The notes: a model not told the origin generated them from the sequence alone. DNA of 64,000 nucleotides from Dissulfuribacter thermophilus (GCF_001687335.1 NZ_MAGO01000002.1:1-64000), one strand, 5' to 3'; numbered from the stretch's first letter, positions 6,407 through 16,166 are shown. A program made the numbers and translations.

Positions 6407-9400
6407 TGCTGTCGAGATTCTTCCTAGACCGTCCGGTCTTTGCCTGGGTCATTGCCATCGCCATCATGAGTGCAGGGGCGCTGGCCATCCACTTTCTACC
6501 CATCTCCCAGTACCCGAACATCGCCCCTCCTGTCATAGCAGTTGACGCCTTCTATCCAGGCGCATCGGCCGAAACCGTGGAGAGTACCGTCACCCAGATC
6601 ATCGAGCAAAAGATGACGGGGCTGGACAAGATGCTTTATCTGTCTGCCACCAGCAGTTCCTCGGGAGCAAGCCGTATCGAGCTCACCTTTGCCCCTGGGA
6701 CAGACCCGGATCTTGCGTGGTCCAAGGTGCAGAACAAGCTCCAGCTTGCCATGGCAAGCCTGCCCGATGTGGTGCAGCGCCAGGGAGTCACAGTGAGCAA
6801 ATCCACCCGCAACTATCTTCTGATCCTGGGAATAGTGTCTGAAGACGGCAGCATGGACGTAAGTGACCTAAAAGATTACCTCAAGAGCAAACTGGAAAAG
6901 GTCGTGGCGAGGATTCCCGGTGTGGGCGAGGTAGTTGTATTTGGGACTGAGTACGCCATGAGGGTCTGGGTGAATCCGGACAAACTCACCAAATATCAAC
7001 TTACTATTGAGGACATCATCAGTGCGCTCAGGGCCTACAACGTGGAGGTGTCCGCCGGACAATTCGGAGGTGTGCCTGCGGTCAAGGGGCAACGCCTGAA
7101 CGCCTCGATCATTGTACAGCATTATCTCAAGACTCCTGAGGAATTCGCTGCCATTCCCATCCGCACCAATCCCGACGGCTCCATAATCAGGATCAGGGAC
7201 ATCGGCAGGACCGAGCTTGGATCCGAGCGGTACGACATGGTCTCGTACTACAACAAAAAGCCTGCCGCCTTCATGGCCATCCGTAAAGAATCGGGAGCCA
7301 ATTCCCTTGATACAGCCCATCGCATAAAGAAAAAGATGGAGGAAATGAGCCGCTATTTTCCTCCCGGCATAAAGGTGGTCTATCCCTTTGATACCACCCC
7401 CTTTACCAAAGTTGCAATCCATGAGGTGGTAAAGGCCCTTTTTGAGGCGATATTCCTGGTCTTCCTGGTAATGTGGCTGTTCCTGGGAAGCTTTCGCGCC
7501 ACCCTGATTCCAACCATTGCTGTACCGGTGGTCATACTCGGGACATTTGCAGTAATCGGGGTCCTGGGATTTTCTATCAACATGCTCACCATGTTTGCCA
7601 TGGTGCTTGCCATCGGCCTCCTTGTGGATGATGCCATTGTAGTGGTTGAAAACGTGGACCGCATCATGACAGAAGAAGGGCTTCCGCCAAAAGAGGCCAC
7701 GGCGAAATCCATGGACCAGATCACGAGTGCCCTCATAGGCATCGGAGTGGTTCTTGCTGCTGTATTTGGTCCAATGGCCTTTTTCCCGGGTTCAACCGGC
7801 ATCATCTACCGCCAGTTTTCCGTGACCATCGCCTCAAGCATGCTCCTTTCGGTGCTGGTGGCCCTGATCCTCACGCCCGTACTCTGCGCGTCCCTGCTAA
7901 AACCACGACCACCAGGCCATGAACCAGCAGACAGCGCGGTCTTTTTCCTTCGTCCCTTCCTCCGGTGGTTCGATCGAGTCTTCTATGGCGCGAGAGATCG
8001 CTATGTCCGGCTGGTGGGGCACATATTGGGCAGAAAGGCTCGTTTCGTGGTCATTTACCTTGTCCTGACAGGAATAACCGGTTTTTTGTTCATGCGCATG
8101 CCAACTGCCTATCTTCCAGACGAAGACCAGGGCGTGCTCTTTGTCCAGGTCATGCTCCCCTCCGGCTCAACCCTGGAGCAGACCCAGGCTATCCTTGAGC
8201 AGGTAGGAGACTACTTCCTCAACAACGAAAAGGAGGCGGTCAAATCCTTTGCACATGTGGCCGGTTTTTCCTTCAGCGGCGAGGGGCAGAACATGGGCAT
8301 AGGTTTTGTCCATTTGAAAGACTGGGAACTTCGCAGGCGGCCAGACCTCAAGGTCCAGGCCGTGGTGGGAAGGGCCATGCGCGTCTTTTCCCAGATAAAA
8401 GGGGCGATGGTCTTTGTGTTTCCGCCGCCCGCAATAATCGAGCTAGGCAATGCCAAGGGGTTTGATTTCGAACTCCTGGACTTCGGCGGACTCGGCCATG
8501 AAAAGCTCATGGAGGCCCGAAACCAGCTCCTTGGCATGGCTGCCCAGGATCCCAGGCTCATCAGGGTACGGCCAAACGGCATGGAGGACGTGGCCCAGTA
8601 CTACATAGATATCGATTGGGAAAAGGCAGGCGCCATGGGAGTGCCCATCTCTTCCATCCACAATGCCATTGCCGCATCCTTTGGCGGCGCCTATGTCAAC
8701 GACTTTATCAGAGCCGGGCGGGTCAAGAAGGTCTATGTTCAGGCAGACGCCCCTTACAGGATGCTCCCTGGCGATCTCGAAAAGATCTATGTGCGCAATA
8801 ACCAGGGCAAGATGGTCCCGTTTTCTGCCTTCGCCACCGGACACTGGAGTACCGGTTCTTCCAAGCTCGAAAGGTATAACGGCTTTCCAAGCATCAATAT
8901 CTGGGGAGAGGCGGCGCCAGGCAGGAGCTCGGGCGAGGCCATGGCCGCCATGGAAGAACTCGCTTCCCGCCTCCCAAAGGGTATAGCCTTTGACTGGACG
9001 GGCCTTTCCTACCAGGAAAGACAGGCCACCAGCCAGGCCCCCCTGGTCTATGCCTTTTCGGTATTCGTGATATTTCTCTGCCTTGCCGCCCTGTACGAAA
9101 GCTGGCCTATCCCCATCGCCATAATGCTTACATTCCCCCTGGGGGTGGTTGGCGGCATCATCGCTTCATCAATAAGGGGGCTTCCCAATGACGTCTATTT
9201 CCAGATAGGCCTACTGACAACGCTGGGGCTTACCACCAAGAACGCCATCCTCATCGTGCAATTCGCAAGGGCCCGGGTGGACGAAGGTATGGGGCTCATA
9301 AAAGCCACCCTAGAGGGCGCAAGGCTCAGGTTCCGTCCCATTGTCATGACCTCCCTTGCCTTCGGCTTCGGGGTGCTTCCCCTGGTCCTGGCGCAAGGCG

Positions 9401-9573
9401 CGGGAGGCGGCTCCATGAGGGCCATCGGAACATGCGTGTTTGGCGGGATGGTGACAGCAACCGTGCTGATCGTATTTTTTGCCCCTCTTTTCTATGTATT
9501 GATCAGAAAGGCCCTGGTGCAAAGAAAGGCCGCTTTGAGCCCAGATTCCAGGAAAGAGGAGGCCTTGAAATGA
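6406..9573 (+). CDS. RND multidrug efflux pump, HAE1 family (AcrB/MexB-like)
   Basis: The 1055-residue protein has the usual length for HAE1 pumps. It shows the N-terminal opening FLDRPVFAWVIAIAIMSAGA, twelve hydrophobic segments, two large periplasmic loops, and the transmembrane-4 proton-relay motif GLLVDDAIVVVENV with its paired aspartates. The second half ends with the matching TM10 motif TLGLTTKNAILIVQFA. It exports drugs or other amphipathic compounds using the proton gradient. It overlaps its neighbours at both ends, so the three pump genes form one operon. Confidence 0.95.
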   Translation: MLSRFFLDRPVFAWVIAIAIMSAGALAIHFLPISQYPNIAPPVIAVDAFYPGASAETVESTVTQIIEQKMTGLDKMLYLSATSSSSGASRIELTFAPGTDPDLAWSKVQNKLQLAMASLPDVVQRQGVTVSKSTRNYLLILGIVSEDGSMDVSDLKDYLKSKLEKVVARIPGVGEVVVFGTEYAMRVWVNPDKLTKYQLTIEDIISALRAYNVEVSAGQFGGVPAVKGQRLNASIIVQHYLKTPEEFAAIPIRTNPDGSIIRIRDIGRTELGSERYDMVSYYNKKPAAFMAIRKESGANSLDTAHRIKKKMEEMSRYFPPGIKVVYPFDTTPFTKVAIHEVVKALFEAIFLVFLVMWLFLGSFRATLIPTIAVPVVILGTFAVIGVLGFSINMLTMFAMVLAIGLLVDDAIVVVENVDRIMTEEGLPPKEATAKSMDQITSALIGIGVVLAAVFGPMAFFPGSTGIIYRQFSVTIASSMLLSVLVALILTPVLCASLLKPRPPGHEPADSAVFFLRPFLRWFDRVFYGARDRYVRLVGHILGRKARFVVIYLVLTGITGFLFMRMPTAYLPDEDQGVLFVQVMLPSGSTLEQTQAILEQVGDYFLNNEKEAVKSFAHVAGFSFSGEGQNMGIGFVHLKDWELRRRPDLKVQAVVGRAMRVFSQIKGAMVFVFPPPAIIELGNAKGFDFELLDFGGLGHEKLMEARNQLLGMAAQDPRLIRVRPNGMEDVAQYYIDIDWEKAGAMGVPISSIHNAIAASFGGAYVNDFIRAGRVKKVYVQADAPYRMLPGDLEKIYVRNNQGKMVPFSAFATGHWSTGSSKLERYNGFPSINIWGEAAPGRSSGEAMAAMEELASRLPKGIAFDWTGLSYQERQATSQAPLVYAFSVFVIFLCLAALYESWPIPIAIMLTFPLGVVGGIIASSIRGLPNDVYFQIGLLTTLGLTTKNAILIVQFARARVDEGMGLIKATLEGARLRFRPIVMTSLAFGFGVLPLVLAQGAGGGSMRAIGTCVFGGMVTATVLIVFFAPLFYVLIRKALVQRKAALSPDSRKEEALK

Positions 9574-10988
9574 TGTATGAAAACAAAAAGGCATGGCTTG
9601 TTATTGTGATGATTGCACTCGTTACGGCAGGATGTTCCCTTGCCCCCAAATACACGAGGCCCAAGGCCCCGATTCCTTCAAGCTGGGCAAGTGGTCCGGC
9701 ATGTCAGGAAGAAGGGGCCGAACGCCAGTGTCTTGCACCCCAGAGGCTTGAATGGCGAGAGTTTTATAAGGATCCAATGCTGAAGCAGGTCATAGAGATG
9801 GCCCTGGCCAACAATCGTGATCTCAGGATTTCCGCCTTGAACGTTGAAAGGGCCAGGGCCCTGTATGGAGTCCAACGGGCCGAACTCCTACCGTCCGTGA
9901 CCGGCTCAGGCAGCGCAAGCAAGCAGCGGATCCCCGCGGATGTCATGGGTTTTCCGCAAGCCCTGACCATTGAGCGATATGACGTCAACCTCGGTATCAG
10001 CGCATGGGAGATCGACTTTTTTGGCCGAATTCGGAGCCTCAAAGACAAGGCCCTTGAGGAGTTTCTGGCTTCAGAAGAGGCCAGGAAAAGTGCGCAAATA
10101 GTGCTCGTATCAGAAGTGGCCAGGGCATATCTCACCCTGGCGGCCGATCGAGAGATGTTGAGCATTGCAAAAGCGACCTTAAAAAACCAGGAAAAGACCT
10201 ACGAGCTGATACTCAGGCAGTATGAAGTGGGCATGGCCTCAAAACTCGACATGTGCCAGGCCAAGACCCAGGTGGATGCCGCCAGGAAAGATGTAGCCCG
10301 CTACACCCAGGTTGTGGCTCTTGATAAAAATGCCCTCGATCTTCTTGCAGGAAGAACCGTACCTGAACCCCTCCTGCCAAAGGGGCTGTCAAATGTACGA
10401 TCTCCTGAAAAGATCTTTGCGGATCTTTCGTCGGAAGTGCTCTTGAACCGTCCGGACATCGTGGCAGCAGAACACCGCCTGAAAGCCGCTTATGCCTACA
10501 TCGGCGCAGCTCGTGCTGCATTCTTCCCCCGGATCTCCTTGACCACTTCCCTTGGCACTGCCACGGATGAACTTTCCAACCTTTTCGGCTCAGGCACAGA
10601 GGCCTGGAACTTCGCCCCTCAAATCTCCATACCCATCTTTGATGCCAGAACCTGGGCGGCGTATAGGGTCAGCAAGACCGAGCGCGATATAGCCCTGGCC
10701 CAGTACGAGAAGGCGATACAGACGGCCTTCAAGGAAGTGGCCGATGCGCTTGCCGTGCAAACGGCCATAAAGCATCAGATTGAGGCCCAGGAATCCCTGG
10801 TAAAGGCGGTCTCAGAAACCTTCACGCTTGCCAGTAAACGATATCTGAAAGGAATCGATAGTTACTTGAACGTCCTTGATGCGCAGCGTTCCCTCTTTGC
10901 GGCACAACAGGAGCTCATCATGCTCCGCCTGGCCAAACTCGCCAACCGGGTGAAGCTTTATGCAGTATTGGGGGGAGGCGGTGAGTAA
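9570..10988 (+). CDS. Outer-membrane efflux channel (NodT/OprM-type lipoprotein)
   Basis: About 472 residues from ATG 9570, which overlaps the pump stop by four bases (ATGA). It has a lipoprotein signal ending VTAGC (Cys22), two TolC-type repeats with long alpha-helical hairpins, and the family motifs LNRPDIVAAEHRLKAAYAYI and the repeat-start WREFYKDPMLKQVIEMALAN. It forms the trimeric outer-membrane duct of the tripartite pump. A longer frame starting at 9432 lies inside the pump gene and is rejected. Confidence 0.93.
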   Translation: MMYENKKAWLVIVMIALVTAGCSLAPKYTRPKAPIPSSWASGPACQEEGAERQCLAPQRLEWREFYKDPMLKQVIEMALANNRDLRISALNVERARALYGVQRAELLPSVTGSGSASKQRIPADVMGFPQALTIERYDVNLGISAWEIDFFGRIRSLKDKALEEFLASEEARKSAQIVLVSEVARAYLTLAADREMLSIAKATLKNQEKTYELILRQYEVGMASKLDMCQAKTQVDAARKDVARYTQVVALDKNALDLLAGRTVPEPLLPKGLSNVRSPEKIFADLSSEVLLNRPDIVAAEHRLKAAYAYIGAARAAFFPRISLTTSLGTATDELSNLFGSGTEAWNFAPQISIPIFDARTWAAYRVSKTERDIALAQYEKAIQTAFKEVADALAVQTAIKHQIEAQESLVKAVSETFTLASKRYLKGIDSYLNVLDAQRSLFAAQQELIMLRLAKLANRVKLYAVLGGGGE

Positions 10989-11007
10989 GGAAAGAGGGAG
11001 GCAAAAC

Positions 11008-11085
11008 ATGCTCATTTCCACATCAATTATGGGATTGCTTGCAGTGGCACTCATACTGATTGGCTACTTCAGGGGAGCCGGATAG
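11008..11085 (+). CDS. 25-residue single-span membrane peptide at the end of the efflux operon
   Basis: The frame reads MLISTSIMGLLAVALILIGY followed by FRGAG and a stop. It is one hydrophobic helix of about 19 residues with a short basic tail. A strong GGGAGG site lies six bases before the ATG, and it starts 20 bases after the outer-membrane channel gene. Position and shape recall small pump-associated peptides such as AcrZ, but there is no sequence match I can claim. Confidence 0.55.
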   Translation: MLISTSIMGLLAVALILIGYFRGAG

Positions 11086-11135
11086 TCTCTGTTGGCTGTT
11101 ACCAGACTGCCTATGGAAATAGTAATATTAATAAA

Positions 11136-12044
11136 GGGACACTCACTTTTTACATACCATGCTTCACGCCTTCGTCCATTTTTCACTAAATCCAGATTGA
11201 CGTAGTTGAGATCCGGGTATTTCAGCCTTGCCAGGGTGTTTTTGCCAGTTTGCCTGGCACTGTTATGACGACTATCCTGCGAGTCTTAGAAAAAGGCAAG
11301 CGATTAAGGAGCGAGCGCTATCTAAGGGATATCTACATTCACAAAAATGTTTTCAAAACCAGTTCTCATCCCAATGCCCGGCGTGCAGCACCCCCACAAA
11401 TGCGCTCCTTTTGCCCAATCTCATGCTGTCACCCACTGCATGGCCAAACTCCTTCAAAAAACTCCTGGAAAGTTCAAGAGATCCCGTGGGCTCTATCCCA
11501 AGCCTCGCCCTTCGCCCCTCTGCTGAGACCTCCTCCTGATGGACCATCTTCCGATGATGCATCTCCCTTAAATGGCATGAGCCTTTCGTCATGGCCCTTC
11601 TTCCCCTTCATGGCCTCTATGCGCTCATATACGGATGTAAACTCGGATTCTTCGGGAAATCTCGCCATGCCTGCCCTCACAGGATTCAAGTCCACATAGG
11701 CAAGGGCTACCAAAAGGGCCTGGCTCTTGTAACGACCCTCCCAGAACCGACCCCTTGCACCCTCCTCCTTGTTGGCAAGCCTCGCCACATATTCATTCAG
11801 ACTCCTCATGTACCATGAAAGACTGTAAAGACGCCCACTTATCTCCTCCAGTGACCTCAAAAACACATCCCTCTCACCAACGGCGTCTCATCTAGGGACA
11901 CTATACTGGACCTAGGAATGGTCATTTTTCTAAATCCCTCCATGTATTACTTGTTTATGAACATTCCCTGACTACCAATTTGTTTATGTCTCTCGCAATA
12001 AACCTACCTACTCAAAATTATGATGTTAATAAAAATGGGTATCC
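11136..12044 (-). mobile_element. Deleted Y1/REP-type transposase element, copy 2
   Basis: Same ends as the 3.5-kb copy (GGGACACTCACTTTTTA at 11136-11152 and its relative, inverted, at about 12030-12044). Its minus-strand transposase remnant (about 11474-11943) again begins PRSSIVSLDETP and jumps straight to the C-terminal half, with exactly the same deletion point. It keeps about 290 bases (about 11227-11512) that copy 1 lacks; this part encodes the far C-terminus, including SFLKEFGHAVGDSMRLGKRS. Its right end lies eight bases before the defence-operon promoter. Confidence 0.7.
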
Positions 12045-12051
12045 TTTACAC

Positions 12052-12091
12052 TTGACAATTACGGGCTGTTCCATATATCTAAACCAGTTTA
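12052..12091 (+). promoter_or_regulatory. Defence-operon promoter and overlapping inverted repeat
   Basis: TTGACA (12052-12057) and ATATCT (12075-12080) are separated by 17 bases. A short inverted repeat, TAAACCAGTTTA (12080-12091), sits at the expected transcription start and could bind the small helix-turn-helix regulator whose broken gene follows. This is the only good promoter seen before the DUF499 gene. The sequence between 12092 and 12203 holds a short open stretch (ETEAEQTATVGKKLISQAQL) of unknown origin. Confidence 0.5.
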
Positions 12092-12203
12092 ACCGGATTT
12101 AGCCGATTCAAATTTACTGAAACAGAGGCAGAACAAACTGCCACGGTGGGTAAAAAACTGATTTCCCAGGCGCAGTTAAGGGCCGAGGTAAATGGAGCTT
12201 AAG

Positions 12204-12384
12204 ATGAAAGACCGATGGCTGTCCGTAGACGAGATCGCGGCCTACCTCAGGATCAAGCGGGACACGATCTATAAGTGGATCGCCGAAACAGAAGTTCCGA
12301 AAGGAAGAGAGCTATGAATGGGTTCGCGGTGGAGGTGCGGGTGACAACGAACAGCCCGCTCAAACTGACAACAAAGAACGCTGA
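12204..12384 (+). pseudogene. Excisionase-type helix-turn-helix regulator, frameshifted
   Basis: The start MKDRWLSVDEIAAYLRIKRD, then TIYKWI, is the standard N-terminus of small MerR/excisionase-type DNA-binding proteins of 60-75 residues. It runs off frame after about 35 codons, ending at TGA 12315. The expected C-terminus (EWVRGGGAGDNEQPAQTDNK) resumes in another frame and ends at 12384. About ten residues between the two are also missing. This protein would probably have regulated the downstream operon. Confidence 0.65.
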
Positions 12385-12405
12385 GCAATAGTCCGGAGGC
12401 GACAG

Positions 12406-15195
12406 ATGTTGAACCTAAAACTTAGAGATGAATTCCTGGGCTCGCAGATGCCGGGGACGGCTATCACGCTGCGCCGGCCGGACAACACTGGTGCCGCTCA
12501 GCGAGACGCTGACTACATCCTCTCTATCACCTATCCGACGGCAGACGTCCAAACAGCCTTGCGAGCGGTAAGTAGCGCTCGCGCTCGTCGCCCGGTTGTA
12601 TTGATGGGGGATCGGGGACGCGGTAAGTCGCACATCATGGCAGTGATGCACCACGCTATCCAGTCGCCGGAACGCGTGGAGGCATGGGCCAAGGAATGGG
12701 GAAGCAGGCTTGGTTCGGATGTCCTCAGCGGCCTCACCCTTGAACGAGGGTTCGTTGCGATCTCGGAACCCGTCCACAACCATGAGTACCCCTTGCTTTG
12801 GGAGCTCCTGTTCGACAGGCACCCCAAAGGCGAGTTCTACCGCGGCAAGTTCCAGCAGATGGGGCAACCCTATCCACCTCGCTCTCTCCTCGAGGAGATG
12901 TTCGAGGACCAGCCTGTTGCCCTGATCTTGGACGAATTTCAGAAGTGGTTCGATGGACTCAGTGACCAGCCGGGGGCGGAAGGGATTAAGTACAGGACGT
13001 GGGCGGAGAACTTTATCCAGAACCTCTCTGAGCTCTCGAAGGATCGTTCCGACATATTGATCCTCGTGATCTCCGTCTTGAACAACAACACGGAAGCGTT
13101 TCGCCAAGTCCATCGGGACGGTCCCGTCCTCATCGACTTCCGTGGCCCGACCGCCAAGCAGGACCGTCAGAAGCTATTGCTCTACCGCCTGTTTGAAAAC
13201 CGGGAGTACATCCCGAGCACTGATATCCAGGCCCTTTCAGCCGCTTACGCTGGGGAACGTTTCCGTCTGCGCTTTTCTCACCTCTCAGATGCTGAGCGCA
13301 ACCGGATCGTCTCTGAGGTGGAAAGCTCGTGGCCCTTCTCGCCGGAACTCCTGGAGCTTCTCGAAGACCAGATCCTGATGGCGGAAGCCGCTCAGGAGAC
13401 CCGAGACCTCATTCGCATCCTGGCTTCTGTGTTCCGTGCCAGGGGAGATGACGTGCCGGTCATCACACCCGCGGACTTCTTCGTGGATGACGATGCCTGC
13501 GGTGTGCAGTCTCTCCTTGATTCCATCGCCACCGTAGGGGAGCAAGAGAAGCTCCGAGAGGTCGCTCAGCGGAACCTGGAGACGATTAAAACGGTTGGCG
13601 CTCCCATTCCTCATGCGCGGGAACTGGTAAGCGCATTGTGGATACGTTCCATGTCTCCAGGACGGAGCGCCGGGGGCACGCGCCAGGAGCTCCAACTGGA
13701 CATCACACGAGAGCAACCCGTAGACGATAACTCCTTCCACGGTGAACTGGTCCAGTTGATAGAGAACAGCATCAATATCCATGGAGAAGAGAGCCCAGAT
13801 GGCCGTCTGCGTTTCGGCTTGGAAGAGAACCCCAGGTCCAAGGTGCGGACATGCGCCAAGAATGACAAGCTCTGGCAACCCGGCGCCACGTCCGCCACGG
13901 TGGGTCAGACGGTTTACCCAGGTAAAGACATAGAACACATCCGGAACACGCTCCGACACATCCTCGTCCCGGAGACCAGGCAGCCTGCATCTCGGGTAAT
14001 CGTGTTGGGGCCGAACTGGAGGGACGATCCCTGGTCGGACGTCGATGATGTGGACAAGCCCTCTCAATGGGACCGCCCCGTACTCATCGTTGTCCCTGAC
14101 CCTTTGGAGATGAACGGTGGGAACCGGGTCGCGGGCTTGGGAGAGTGGCTGGCCAAGCACGTGCCCGCAAAGCGCAACACGGTCCGGTTCCTCTTACCAG
14201 CCGAAGGTGCCAAGGGCATCTATGTCGACGAGGAACTCATCTTCTGTGCCAGGTGTTCTTACCTCACCTCCATCGCTTGGAGAGATGACCTGAAGTACCG
14301 GGCACTGAAGGAGGATTTCGACAAGCCGCTCCGGGACTCCCTGAAGAAGAGATATGATCGGTTTGCCGTGCTGCGGCGGTGGGACTACCGCAATCCGGAA
14401 TCGTGTACCTTCGATGTGGAACGGATTGGGGCACAGGGTGGCGAGATCCCTTCCGCCGTCGAAGAGAAGTTGCTCGCTGACCTCTTCGACCCTGCGGATT
14501 TCCAGAACCTCGTGCTAGAGCGGGCCAAGGAGTCTTGTTTCGTAGGAGATCTCCTTGACGAACTAACCGAACCTCCTCCGCCGAATACGCGGGACGCCAT
14601 ACCTTTCCTCGGTGAGACCGCAATCTACGAAGAGATCCTCAAGGTCGTTGCCAGAGGGAACGTGGTGGTCAACGTCGGTGGGACCTGGGTAGGACGGCTG
14701 CCGGACCACACGAATGACGAGGAGGCCCTCCGTTACGTCCGGTCCATGGCGTTCCGCTCCGGGCAAGAGATGCGTCAGGTCCAACTCGGACTACCCGCGG
14801 CAGTGGGCGGGACGACGGTCACCGGTCCCGGTCCCCAGCTCCCGGTGTCGCCTCCGCCTGGGGTGACGCCGGTAGGACCCACTCCACCGCCAGGGACCGG
14901 AGGGTTCGGTGGCCAAGGTAGTGGACCTGTGCAGCCACCTACGGGAGGTGACGTTGTTACACCCCCAGCCGCAGGCCCCGTGCAGGTTCGGCGAACGGAT
15001 GCACCAAATACAGGCATTAACCTCTCCGGGTACTTTGAGAAATGGGGGATCCCCGCTGGCAAGACCCTGAGCGCCGCAAAGATCGAATTCAATAATCTGA
15101 CCGTCCAGCAGCTCAAACAGGTCCTGCAACGCCTGCCCTCGAGCATGCGGGCCTCCCTGGAGATCACATTCACAGAGGAGGAGGGTGACGCGTGA
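12406..15195 (+). CDS. DUF499-domain ATPase of an anti-phage operon
   Basis: This 929-residue P-loop protein has Walker A GDRGRGKSH at residues 68-76 and Walker B LILDEFQ at about 173-179, followed by a large alpha-helical region. A proline/glycine-rich linker (about 790-860) joins a small C-terminal domain. DUF499 ATPases occur beside DUF1156 methylases in predicted anti-phage loci and relate to the large ATPases of BREX-like systems. It has a good GGAGG site before the ATG. Its stop overlaps the PglZ start (TGATG). The substrate is unknown; motor or scaffold activity is inferred. Confidence 0.85.
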   Translation: MLNLKLRDEFLGSQMPGTAITLRRPDNTGAAQRDADYILSITYPTADVQTALRAVSSARARRPVVLMGDRGRGKSHIMAVMHHAIQSPERVEAWAKEWGSRLGSDVLSGLTLERGFVAISEPVHNHEYPLLWELLFDRHPKGEFYRGKFQQMGQPYPPRSLLEEMFEDQPVALILDEFQKWFDGLSDQPGAEGIKYRTWAENFIQNLSELSKDRSDILILVISVLNNNTEAFRQVHRDGPVLIDFRGPTAKQDRQKLLLYRLFENREYIPSTDIQALSAAYAGERFRLRFSHLSDAERNRIVSEVESSWPFSPELLELLEDQILMAEAAQETRDLIRILASVFRARGDDVPVITPADFFVDDDACGVQSLLDSIATVGEQEKLREVAQRNLETIKTVGAPIPHARELVSALWIRSMSPGRSAGGTRQELQLDITREQPVDDNSFHGELVQLIENSINIHGEESPDGRLRFGLEENPRSKVRTCAKNDKLWQPGATSATVGQTVYPGKDIEHIRNTLRHILVPETRQPASRVIVLGPNWRDDPWSDVDDVDKPSQWDRPVLIVVPDPLEMNGGNRVAGLGEWLAKHVPAKRNTVRFLLPAEGAKGIYVDEELIFCARCSYLTSIAWRDDLKYRALKEDFDKPLRDSLKKRYDRFAVLRRWDYRNPESCTFDVERIGAQGGEIPSAVEEKLLADLFDPADFQNLVLERAKESCFVGDLLDELTEPPPPNTRDAIPFLGETAIYEEILKVVARGNVVVNVGGTWVGRLPDHTNDEEALRYVRSMAFRSGQEMRQVQLGLPAAVGGTTVTGPGPQLPVSPPPGVTPVGPTPPPGTGGFGGQGSGPVQPPTGGDVVTPPAAGPVQVRRTDAPNTGINLSGYFEKWGIPAGKTLSAAKIEFNNLTVQQLKQVLQRLPSSMRASLEITFTEEEGDA

Positions 15196-16163
15196 TGGAC
15201 TCTAATCCCTGGGTACAGCTCATCCTTGACGCCCCTTCGGTCTCCGAGGGATGGAAGGCCATCTTCGGGAGGCTCGCCGAGCTTGCGTTGTCGTCCTCAT
15301 CCCCGGTAGAGCTCCACAACCACACCGTCGCTCCGGACCGCTTGCTGGCCGAAAGCGCTTGGGAGCTGTGGACCGCATATCAAAGCGAAGCGCCAAAGAC
15401 AGCGGACGCGCTTAAGAAGTGGTGCTCGGAACCATCCCCAAGCGGTAGGGCCATCCTTGTACTGGATGCCCTCTCCTTGCGGGAACTGCCCCTTCTGCTG
15501 GGTGGGGCCGAGAACCGTGGCATCAAACCGGTAGATGTCCGGGTGACGGGCTCCGAGGTGCCGTCGGACACTGACCAGTTCGCACGTGCCCTGGGAGCCT
15601 CTTCGCGCAGTAGTCTCTCGAACAACGGGGCCCCCTCTGGCTTTGTGCCGTTCGACGGTTCGGTCTATACAGACGTGATCAGTCTGCCCTTTGAGGACAG
15701 CGCAGGGGGGATCCCCGCTGCGAGCAACCTCTTCATCTGGCACACGTGGTTGGACGACCTCATCCACGTCCACAAGAAGCTGCCGGACCAGATCTACAAA
15801 GCCGCTTCAGCGACCCTTCAAGGCGATGGCTTCTGGAAGTTCGTGGATCGCCTGCGCCAGGGGCGCAAGCTGGTGATAACGGCTGACCACGGGTATGCGG
15901 TCAGCCGTCTCTTCTCTAGCGAAGAGATGGACCCCGATGTGATCGAGACGCTGCGGTCGACCTTCGGAGCTGCGCGTTACAAGAAGGCCAACGAGCCGTG
16001 GCAAGACCGCTTCATGCCCCCTCTGGTCACGACCGAGAACGGCTGCCACGTCGTGATGGGGCAAAGGAAATGGAAAGTGCAGGGAGGCTTCCCGCATCTC
16101 TGTCACGGAGGCCTGAGCTTATTGGAGGTGACCGTGCCGTTCGTGGAGTTGCCACCGCTGTGA
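15195..16163 (+). CDS. pglZ: PglZ-domain protein (alkaline-phosphatase superfamily)
   Basis: This protein of about 322 residues carries the two signature metal-binding blocks of PglZ: LVLDALSLRELPLLL with Asp91, and VITADHGYA with Asp231 and His232. PglZ proteins are core components of BREX and Pgl systems, where they act with a methylase and a large ATPase. This version is short compared with the 700-900-residue BREX PglZ and seems to be essentially the catalytic domain. It sits between the DUF499 and DUF1156 genes. ATG 15195 is preferred over GTG 15192. Confidence 0.82.
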   Translation: MDSNPWVQLILDAPSVSEGWKAIFGRLAELALSSSSPVELHNHTVAPDRLLAESAWELWTAYQSEAPKTADALKKWCSEPSPSGRAILVLDALSLRELPLLLGGAENRGIKPVDVRVTGSEVPSDTDQFARALGASSRSSLSNNGAPSGFVPFDGSVYTDVISLPFEDSAGGIPAASNLFIWHTWLDDLIHVHKKLPDQIYKAASATLQGDGFWKFVDRLRQGRKLVITADHGYAVSRLFSSEEMDPDVIETLRSTFGAARYKKANEPWQDRFMPPLVTTENGCHVVMGQRKWKVQGGFPHLCHGGLSLLEVTVPFVELPPL

Positions 16164-16166
16164 CGG

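Noticed and set aside
12415-14160. Long minus-strand open frames (232 and 291 codons) opposite the DUF499 gene
   Set aside because: They lie fully antisense to a gene with clear Walker motifs, and long antisense frames are expected in GC-rich coding sequence. No domain is recognisable.
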